DNA of 64,000 nt from contig NZ_JOFS01000004.1 of the NCBI RefSeq assembly GCF_000719285.1, positions 1 to 64,000 of the forward strand, in the 5' to 3' direction. The position numbers were made by a program, and so were the translations under genes. The notes under the pieces were generated by a model. The model made no database searches. It had not been told where the DNA came from and saw nothing but the letters and a program-made list of their open reading frames with translations. Positions 58,227-64,000 of the stretch are shown piece after piece. This DNA comes from Streptomyces bicolor (GTDB lineage: Bacteria > Actinomycetota > Actinomycetes > Streptomycetales > Streptomycetaceae). How positions within the stretch are numbered: position 1 is the stretch's first letter; each line of letters starts with the position of its first letter.

Positions 58227-59594
58227 TCAGGCCTCCGCAGCTTCCTCCTCATCCGTCAGCCCCTCCGGCGCGAACCCGGGGAGCCACTCCTCCAGTTCCT
58301 CACGCAGCCGTACTGTCGCGCCCAGCTGGCACAGCACGCCGATTGTGCTCAATGTCACACGGTGGATGAGGAGGTACGCGGGGGGCAGATTGAGCTGCTT
58401 GCCCAGTTGGTAGGCGGGGGAGCGGGGGTCCGCCACGCGGGCGGCCTGGCTGCGCATCCAGCCGCGGGTGAAGGTGAACGCGTCGACCTGGGCCGGCTCG
58501 ATGATCGGCAGGAGGTAGTCGAGGACGGCGTCGGGGTCCAGGTCGATGGACTCCTTGACGAAGCCCTCGGCCCGGAGGAGTTCGTAGACCGTGTCCGCCT
58601 CGCCGTCCAGGGTCAGCCGCAGGGAGTCGCCGATGGGGGTCGGCAGCCCGCCCGGAAGGCGGTCGACCGTGCCGAAGTCCAGGACGCCGAGCCGCCAGTC
58701 GTCCTCGCCGTCGGGACCGCCCGGCAGGAGGCGGAAGTTGCCGGGGTGCGGGTCGGCGTGCAGCAGGCCGGTGCGGGCCGGACCCGAGAAGAGGAAGCGG
58801 GCCAGGAGCTGACCGGCGCGATCACGCTGCTCCTGGGTACCGTCCGAGATCACCTCCGAGAGCGGTACGCCCTCCATCCACTCCGTGACCAGGACCTGCT
58901 CGCACTGGTGGACCACCGCCGGCACGACGACGTCCGGATCGTCGGCGAACTCCTCCGCGTGCACCTGCTGGGCCTGTGCCTCCAGGCCGTAGTCCAGTTC
59001 TTCGGAAACCCGGTCCTTGAGCTCCGTGATCAGCGGCTTGATGTCCATACCGGGGATCAGCGGACCCAAAAGCCTGGCAAATCGGCTCAATTGGTTCAGG
59101 TCGGACAGCAGGGCCTCGCCGGCTCCCGGGTACTGCACCTTGACCGCCACCTCACGGCCGTCGTGCCACACCCCCCGGTGCACCTGGCCGATCGAGGCCG
59201 CCGCGGCGGGCTTGTCCTCGAACTCCAGGAACAGGTCGTGCCAGTCCTCGCCGAGCCGCTCCGCCAGCACCGTGTGCACGGTGCGCGTCGGCATCGGCGG
59301 CGCCGCCTCCTGCAGCTTCGTGAGCGCCGCGCGGTAGGGGCCGGCGATCTCCTCGGGCAGGGCGGACTCGAACACGGACAGTGCCTGGCCGAACTTCATT
59401 GCGCCGCCCTTGAGCTCGCCGAGCACCTTGAACATCTGCTCGGCGGTGCGCTGCTGCAGCTCACGGCCGACGATCTCGGCGGACTCGCCGACGATCCGCT
59501 TGCCCAGTCCCCACGTCGCCCGCCCGGCGAAGCCGAGGGGAAGCGCGGCGAGCTTGGCGGTACGGGTGACCGCCTTGCGGGGAAGATCAGACAT
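58227..59594 (-). CDS. ABC1/UbiB (AarF) atypical kinase
   Basis: 455 residues. The family marks are visible: KxGQ as KGGAMKFGQALS, the Ala-rich loop PAAAASIGQVHRG in place of a Gly-rich loop, AVKVQYPG with the ATP Lys, EELDYGLEAQ, GLLHADPHPGNFRLL (catalytic) and LGVLDFGTV (metal). No membrane helix at the C-terminus. In mycobacteria the equivalent gene (Rv3197) also lies beside whiB7 and has been linked to macrolide tolerance. The ATG overlaps the stop of the upstream ThiF-like gene by 8 bases. Confidence 0.92.
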   Translation of the reverse strand: MSDLPRKAVTRTAKLAALPLGFAGRATWGLGKRIVGESAEIVGRELQQRTAEQMFKVLGELKGGAMKFGQALSVFESALPEEIAGPYRAALTKLQEAAPPMPTRTVHTVLAERLGEDWHDLFLEFEDKPAAAASIGQVHRGVWHDGREVAVKVQYPGAGEALLSDLNQLSRFARLLGPLIPGMDIKPLITELKDRVSEELDYGLEAQAQQVHAEEFADDPDVVVPAVVHQCEQVLVTEWMEGVPLSEVISDGTQEQRDRAGQLLARFLFSGPARTGLLHADPHPGNFRLLPGGPDGEDDWRLGVLDFGTVDRLPGGLPTPIGDSLRLTLDGEADTVYELLRAEGFVKESIDLDPDAVLDYLLPIIEPAQVDAFTFTRGWMRSQAARVADPRSPAYQLGKQLNLPPAYLLIHRVTLSTIGVLCQLGATVRLREELEEWLPGFAPEGLTDEEEAAEA

Positions 59595-60924
59595 GCGCCC
59601 TCCAGGTCCCAGCCGGCCGCTCCGCCTCTGCCATACGGCTCAACTCGTTCGACGGCCGTTGCTCAGCCATTGTCTCGTGCGACTCCTCGAACTCGGAGGG
59701 GTGTTCTCCCTCACCTTTCTCCGCGGCGCCGCAGGAGCACGCCGGGTGCGCCCACACCGGCCGGGCGTGCCAGTTCAGACCGGGGAGGGACACTTCCCAG
59801 CGTGCACCCGCGCTCGACGGAACGTGGCCGTCCAGAAAGGCGAGGGCGTGTGCGGCCGCCAGCCCGGCGACCGTGGTGGCCAGTGTGAGATCGCAGGGCG
59901 GTACCTGGCGCGCCCTTCCGGAACCGGAGCGCCACTGCGCGACCAGGCGGGGCCAGGCCGGGTCCCGATCGGTGCGCCCTTGGTCGAGGCAGCCGGCGCA
60001 GCCGGTCTCGCCGGGCAGGACGAGCGGGCCGACGACGCCCGTGCCCTCCACGACACCGGCGTACAGATGGGGCGTACCGGAAGCGATGAGGGGTTCGGCG
60101 GCGGAGGGGGCAGGCGCGTGCACGGCGACGTCGTCGCGCGGGGCGATGATCACCAGGGAGTGGCCCGTACTGTCCTCCCCATGGGACGGCCCGGGGGCCC
60201 GGCGCGGTGGGCGGTCCGGTGCCGAGCGGCGTGCGGCCCGCCGCGCCGCCTCGTCCCTGCGGTCGCCGACCGCCTCGACGGGCAGTCCGCCGGGTGCCAC
60301 GTCCCAGGGCTCGACACGGCCGACGTCGCGTACGTCGACCTCGCCGACGCCCGCACCCGACAGCAGCGAGGCCACCGCCGCGCCCACCCGTCCCGCGCCC
60401 CTCACCTGCACACGCAGTGAGCGGCGGGCGGCCAGGCGGCCGATCGCCTCGCCGGGCTCGGATGTGGTCAGGGACAGGGAGGCCAGGTCGGGGCGCAGCC
60501 GGTCCAGGACATTCCGCTTGCGGCGCAGGGTGTCGGCGGCCGGTCCGCCGCCCTTCGCGTCGTCGAGCAGTCCGGCCCGCGCCAGTCGCCGCACCAGCCC
60601 GTCGACATGGCCGTCCGGCAGGTCCATTCGGCGGCCCTCCTCCCGCAGCAGTTCCAGGCCGCGGGTGCCGTTGAGCAGGTCGAGGAAACTGCCGGTCGCC
60701 GTGTCCATCGGACCCACCGTCATCGCGTGCGCCGGAGTCATCCCGAACTGCACGGTGTTGAGGTCGCGCCACCCTCGCCTGAGCCCGGGCTTCACCAGTG
60801 GGGCGACCGGAACCGGCGAATCCGCGGAGTGCGTCGCGCATGCTGAATGCGGTGAATGCATCGAATGGGTCGAATCTGCTGGATGCACTGAAGTCGCCGA
60901 AACAGACGAAGTCGTCGCTTGCAT
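59587..60924 (-). CDS. ThiF/E1-like protein without a recognised partner
   Basis: 445 residues. A helical N-terminal domain (VQFGMTPAHAMTVGP, GSFLDLLNGTRGLELLREEG) precedes a Rossmann-type domain with VRGAGRVGAAVASLLSGAGVG, a zinc-type CAGC and a C-terminal CSC. This is the fold of MoeB/ThiF enzymes, but the Arg and Lys that contact ATP are hard to place, and no ubiquitin-like carrier is nearby. The extreme N-terminus is a His/Ser repeat (STHSMHSPHSACATHS). ATG 60924 is used; ATG 60954 and GTG 60795 are alternatives, the last matching the usual family start. It overlaps the ABC1 kinase gene. Confidence 0.82.
   Translation of the reverse strand: MQATTSSVSATSVHPADSTHSMHSPHSACATHSADSPVPVAPLVKPGLRRGWRDLNTVQFGMTPAHAMTVGPMDTATGSFLDLLNGTRGLELLREEGRRMDLPDGHVDGLVRRLARAGLLDDAKGGGPAADTLRRKRNVLDRLRPDLASLSLTTSEPGEAIGRLAARRSLRVQVRGAGRVGAAVASLLSGAGVGEVDVRDVGRVEPWDVAPGGLPVEAVGDRRDEAARRAARRSAPDRPPRRAPGPSHGEDSTGHSLVIIAPRDDVAVHAPAPSAAEPLIASGTPHLYAGVVEGTGVVGPLVLPGETGCAGCLDQGRTDRDPAWPRLVAQWRSGSGRARQVPPCDLTLATTVAGLAAAHALAFLDGHVPSSAGARWEVSLPGLNWHARPVWAHPACSCGAAEKGEGEHPSEFEESHETMAEQRPSNELSRMAEAERPAGTWRAHV
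60836..60905 (-). repeat. short imperfect repeats at the 5' end of the ThiF-like gene
   Basis: The words TGAATGC, TGAATGC, CGAATGG, CGAATCTG, TGGATGC and TGAAG follow each other every 6-12 bases. On the coding strand they give the His/Ser-rich start. This looks like local slippage that extended the N-terminus. Confidence 0.6.
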
Positions 60925-61146
60925 GAACAGGCCCCCGTAGCCGTCGTGGAACATCCCCGTTGTGCCGGTGGAGCTCGGTCGCAGCTCCGTCGGCGACTGT
61001 CAGCATGCCCCGACGCGGCGCCCGGCGTCGAAAGTTGTCCACAGGTGGTGGATATTCGTCGTACAAATCAAGCGCTTGGCGGGGGATCGGCATCGAACCG
61101 TTCCGGAGGCGGGACTTCCCCTGTGTGCAGCGGGTAACGTCGGGGC

Positions 61147-61743
61147 GTGTCCGCCGACCCACTGCACCGCGCCGGAACGCCACAGCGCAGTACGACGAGC
61201 CCGCCACAGGGAGCCTCGGGGGCGAGCGCGATCGAGGTCCGCAGGAGCGCCCGGCGCCGCCGGACGGTCTCGGCGTACCGCGAGGGCGATCGCACCGTCG
61301 TGCTCATCCCTGCCCGGATGTCCGAGGCCGAGGAGAAGCGCTGGGTGAACGTCATGCTCGACAAGCTGGCCGCCCAGGAGAGCAAGCAGGTCCTCGGGGA
61401 CGCCGAACTGGCCGAGCGTGCGGAGCAGTTGTCGGCGCAGTACCTCGATGGCCGCGCCCGGCCCCGCTCGGTCCGCTGGGTCACCAACCAGAACACCCGC
61501 TGGGGCTCGTGCACTCCGGCCGAGGGCAGCATCCGTCTTTCGCACCGTCTGCAGGGCATGCCCGAGTACGTCGTCGACTACGTCCTCCTGCACGAGCTCG
61601 CGCATCTCCTGGTGCCCGGTCACGGGCCCGGCTTCTGGCGGCTGCTGGAGGCATACCCCCGCACCGAGCGGGCGAAGGGCTACCTGGAAGGCGTGGTCGC
61701 CGCCGAGCGGCTGCCCCATGTTCCCGGTGCGCGCGGAGAGTGA
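61147..61743 (+). CDS. YgjP-like M48-type metallopeptidase
   Basis: 198 residues. The zinc motif HELAHLLVPGHGPGFW gives HExxH plus a third His, and the upstream WVTNQNTRWGSCTPAEGSI is the NxxxxWGSC signature of the YgjP (DUF45) family. Members are stand-alone cytoplasmic zincins of unclear substrate, often near restriction or repair genes. The GTG at 61147 gives a 27-residue polar extension. It is divergent from the ThiF-like gene. Confidence 0.9.
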   Translation: MSADPLHRAGTPQRSTTSPPQGASGASAIEVRRSARRRRTVSAYREGDRTVVLIPARMSEAEEKRWVNVMLDKLAAQESKQVLGDAELAERAEQLSAQYLDGRARPRSVRWVTNQNTRWGSCTPAEGSIRLSHRLQGMPEYVVDYVLLHELAHLLVPGHGPGFWRLLEAYPRTERAKGYLEGVVAAERLPHVPGARGE

Positions 61744-61893
61744 CCGCACCCTGAGGCACCCCCGCCGGCAGTGCTTCCGATCCGGCCGGGCGGGCGTTGT
61801 GTACCGGGTCTGTACCGGCTTCGTCCGATGTCCGAGTTTGCCGTTAGCCTGGCGCGACGCACTCACACTCGGGATGGGGGACGGTCGTTACGC

Positions 61894-63627
61894 ATGGCCA
61901 GGGAATTCCAACGCGGCCACAAGGCCAGGATCAGTGACCTCACCGCGGGCACGGATCTGTACGTAGGTGTGCAGATCTCCGGCCCCGGGCTGACCTTCGA
62001 CATCAGCTGTTTCGGTCTCGACGCCGACGAACGGCTCTCGGACGACCGCTACTTCGTCTTCTTCAACCAGCCGAAGTCCCCCGAGGAGTCCATCCAGCTC
62101 CTGGGAGCCCAGGCCGGTGACACGGAGTCCTTCCGGGTCACGCTCGACAAGATCCCCCCACAGATCCAGAAGCTGTCCTTCACGGCGACCATCGACGGCG
62201 CCGGACAGATGTCGCAGATCAGCCCCGGGTACATCCGCATCGTCGCCGGCGGCGAGGAGGTGGCCCGGTACGCCTTCGACGGCTCGGAGTTCTCCACCGA
62301 ACGCGCCGTGATGCTGGGCGACTTCTACCTGAAGGACGTCTGGCGGTTCGCCGCGGTCGGACAGGGCTTCGACGGCGGCCTCGACGCGCTGCTGAGGAAC
62401 TTCGGCGGCGAGGTCGCCGAGGAGGAGGCGCCCGCCGCCCCGCAGCAGCCGCAGACCGGTGCCGCTCCCGGCTTCGCACCGCCGGCCCAGGCCGCCGCGC
62501 CGCCCGCGTTCGGTGCCCCCGCCGCCCCGGCCCCGGCTCCCGCGCCCGCCCCGGCTCCCGCTCCGGCGCCCGCGCCCGCGGCGCAGGGCTTCGCGCCCCC
62601 GCCCGGCTCCAACCCGCCGCCTCCGGCCCCGGCCCCCGCGCCGTCGGTACATGCCCAGCCCACCATCGTCGCGCCCGTGACGCCGCCCGGCGGCAGCCCG
62701 CCGCCCCCGGCCCCGGCGCCCGCGCCCTACGGCCAGCCGGGTCAGCAGCAGCCGTACGGACAGCCCGGACAGCAGGCGCCGTACGGCCAGGCCGCGGCTC
62801 CCACCGCCCCGCTGCCCCCCGGCTACGCCCAGCCCCAGGCGCCGCAGGCCCCCACGCCGCCTCCCGGCTACGGCCAGCCGACCGCGCCCCCTGGCTACGG
62901 CCAGGTCCCCGGCCAGCCGGCCCCCTACGGAGCACCCCAGGGTGCACCGCAAGGCACACCTCAGGGCCCCGGTGTGGCCGCCGCGCTCCAGCAGTTCAAG
63001 GAGACGCCCACCGGCCAGCGTTGGACGCAGCAGAACAAGAAGCTGGTCCGGGTGGACCTCGGCATCGGCGGGCAGCCCGTGCTGGCCCGGCAGGGCAGCA
63101 TGGTGCTCTACCAGGGCAAGGTCGACTTCAGCTACAAGGGCGCCGGGTTCGCCGGCCGGATCGTGGGCAACGCGACGGGCCAGGAGATGCAGCTGATGCG
63201 CTGCACCGGCCAGGGCCAGGTCTTCCTCGCCGAGAACTCGGCGATGCTGCACCCCATCGAGCTCCAGGGCGACGGCATCTGCGTCTCCGCGGAGAACGTC
63301 CTCGCCTTCGACGAGAGCCTCCAGTACGAGGTCCGCCGCATCGAGGGCCACGGCATCCCGGGTGGCGCGCTGTTCACGATGCAGTTCACGGGCACCGGCA
63401 CGATCGTCGTCAAGACGCAGGGCACGCCCGTGGTGCTGCCGGTCACGCCCACGACCTTCGCCGACTGCAACGCCGTCGTCGCCTGGTCGTCCGCCGCCCA
63501 GGTGGTCGTCTCCAGCCAGGTGCGCATGCGCCGCAACGCCTACCCCGGCGACACCGGCGAGAGCGTCAACCTCCAGTTCCGGGCCGCGCCCGGCAACTTC
63601 ATCGTCGTCCAGCCGTACGAGATCTGA
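61894..63627 (+). CDS. TerD-AIM24 fusion protein
   Basis: 577 residues. N-terminal TerD domain (about 1-180): LTAGTDLYVGVQISGPGLTFDISCFGLD in outline, with the acidic Ca2+-binding stretches DADERLSDDRYFVFFNQ and DGAGQMSQ. A 190-residue Pro/Ala/Gln linker follows, with APAPAPAP runs and PYGQPGQQ repeats. Last is an AIM24 beta-barrel domain (about 375-577) with GSMVLYQGKVDF and GNFIVVQPYEI. TerD proteins bind calcium and belong to tellurite/stress systems. The ATG at 61894 starts exactly at the conserved domain. The next gene encodes a lone AIM24 protein 13 bases later. Confidence 0.92.
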   Translation: MAREFQRGHKARISDLTAGTDLYVGVQISGPGLTFDISCFGLDADERLSDDRYFVFFNQPKSPEESIQLLGAQAGDTESFRVTLDKIPPQIQKLSFTATIDGAGQMSQISPGYIRIVAGGEEVARYAFDGSEFSTERAVMLGDFYLKDVWRFAAVGQGFDGGLDALLRNFGGEVAEEEAPAAPQQPQTGAAPGFAPPAQAAAPPAFGAPAAPAPAPAPAPAPAPAPAPAAQGFAPPPGSNPPPPAPAPAPSVHAQPTIVAPVTPPGGSPPPPAPAPAPYGQPGQQQPYGQPGQQAPYGQAAAPTAPLPPGYAQPQAPQAPTPPPGYGQPTAPPGYGQVPGQPAPYGAPQGAPQGTPQGPGVAAALQQFKETPTGQRWTQQNKKLVRVDLGIGGQPVLARQGSMVLYQGKVDFSYKGAGFAGRIVGNATGQEMQLMRCTGQGQVFLAENSAMLHPIELQGDGICVSAENVLAFDESLQYEVRRIEGHGIPGGALFTMQFTGTGTIVVKTQGTPVVLPVTPTTFADCNAVVAWSSAAQVVVSSQVRMRRNAYPGDTGESVNLQFRAAPGNFIVVQPYEI

Positions 63628-63640
63628 GGGAGAGCCCGTC

Positions 63641-64000
63641 ATGAACCAGCCGCTCGCGGGCTACGCTCCCGCACCCGTCACCGCGCGCATGGAGAACCAC
63701 GGCAACCACATGCTGAAGGTCGCCATGCAGACCGGGAACGACCTCTTCGCGCGCGTGGGGTCCATGGTCGCGTACGAGGGCTTCGTCCAGTACGAGCCCA
63801 ACCCGCCGGCCGTGCGCCAGATCGCCAAGGACTGGATGACCGGCGAGGGAGCGCCTTTGATGAAGTGCTCCGGCGACGGTCTGCTCTACCTCGCCGACTA
63901 CGGCGCCGATGTCGTCGTCATCAACCTCAACGGCGACGGAATCTCCGTCAACGCCACAAACCTGCTCGCCTTCGACGCTCATCTGACGTGGGGCGTGGAG
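63641..64000 (+). CDS. AIM24 family protein, 3' partial
   Basis: 120 residues are visible before the window ends. It has the AIM24 pattern NHMLKVAMQTGNDLFARVGSM, VAYEGFVQYE, GLLYLADYGADVVVINLNGDGISVNATNLLAFD. It is a paralogue of the C-terminal domain of the preceding fusion protein. GGGAG precedes the ATG. The 13-base gap implies cotranscription with the TerD-AIM24 gene. The rest lies outside the window. Confidence 0.9.
   Translation, partial: MNQPLAGYAPAPVTARMENHGNHMLKVAMQTGNDLFARVGSMVAYEGFVQYEPNPPAVRQIAKDWMTGEGAPLMKCSGDGLLYLADYGADVVVINLNGDGISVNATNLLAFDAHLTWGVE

Noticed and set aside
59587..60924. RiPP cyclodehydratase (TOMM) cluster around the ThiF-like gene
   Set aside because: No YcaO gene, no dehydrogenase and no precursor peptide are nearby.
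1..64000. CRISPR arrays, insertion sequences, integrases, tRNA or rRNA genes
   Set aside because: No regularly spaced direct repeats with spacers, no transposase or integrase motifs and no tRNA-like sequence were recognised on either strand; a covariance-model scan would be decisive for RNA genes.

Overview
The window is about 70 percent G+C, with strongly biased third codon positions, GTG starts and dense operons. It carries actinomycete-only families: a WhiB-type regulator with an AT-hook, AdnAB, a mycoredoxin, DUF3107, DUF3152, MoeZ and TerD/AIM24. It is best read as the chromosomal core of a Streptomyces. No rRNA, tRNA, CRISPR array, insertion sequence or prophage gene was seen. From memory, the order DEAD-box helicase, ferritin-like protein, DUF3107, TetR, DUF3152 ... 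MoeZ ... alkyltransferase-like protein, adnA, adnB, nudC, mycoredoxin, uvrD2, whiB7/wblC, ABC1 kinase parallels Mycobacterium tuberculosis Rv3211 to Rv3197.

Layout. 1-6.0 kb: envelope and housekeeping genes (HtrA-like protease cut by the window edge, TatB, Mrp Fe-S carrier, DUF1003 protein, soluble MgtE-N/CBS protein). 6.2-14.5 kb: a lipoprotein, CorA behind a structured leader, a SUFU-domain protein, a decayed MFS transporter, a PHP phosphoesterase, MarC and a NYN nuclease. 14.5-24.5 kb: an alpha/beta hydrolase, a DEAD-box helicase with a very long repeated basic tail, a ferritin-like protein, DUF3107, TetR, a second hydrolase and a DUF3152 protein with a metzincin-like signature.

24.6-30.3 kb: a peptide-type ABC transporter operon preceded by a promoter, a palindrome and a probably leaderless 30-codon cysteine-containing leader peptide, which suggests sulfur-responsive control. 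30.5-35.6 kb: a glycosyltransferase with a PelF-like N-terminus, a polytopic membrane protein, a sugar epimerase and a spherulin-4 (GH135-type) protein. This looks like an uncharacterised amino-sugar polysaccharide locus. Both blocks appear inserted where M. tuberculosis has DUF3152 next to moeB1/moeZ.

35.7-43.3 kb: MoeZ, two tandem SlpD/E-type lipoprotein peptidases and an MprF-like flippase-fold protein with a degenerate kinase-like middle. 43.4-56.5 kb: DNA repair and redox genes (alkyltransferase-like protein, AdnA, AdnB, M20 dipeptidase, NudC, mycoredoxin, UvrD2). 56.5-57.9 kb: wblC with a long leader containing an AT-rich-boosted promoter, a 108-codon upstream ORF and an intrinsic terminator, the layout expected for antibiotic-sensing attenuation. 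58-64 kb: a zinc-ribbon protein, an ABC1/UbiB kinase, a ThiF-type E1-like protein, a YgjP-like metallopeptidase, a TerD-AIM24 fusion and a truncated AIM24 protein.

The most interesting leads are the amino-sugar polysaccharide locus, the cysteine-leader ABC operon, the wblC leader, the corA leader with its 15-codon ORF, and the expanded repeat tails in the helicase and AdnA.
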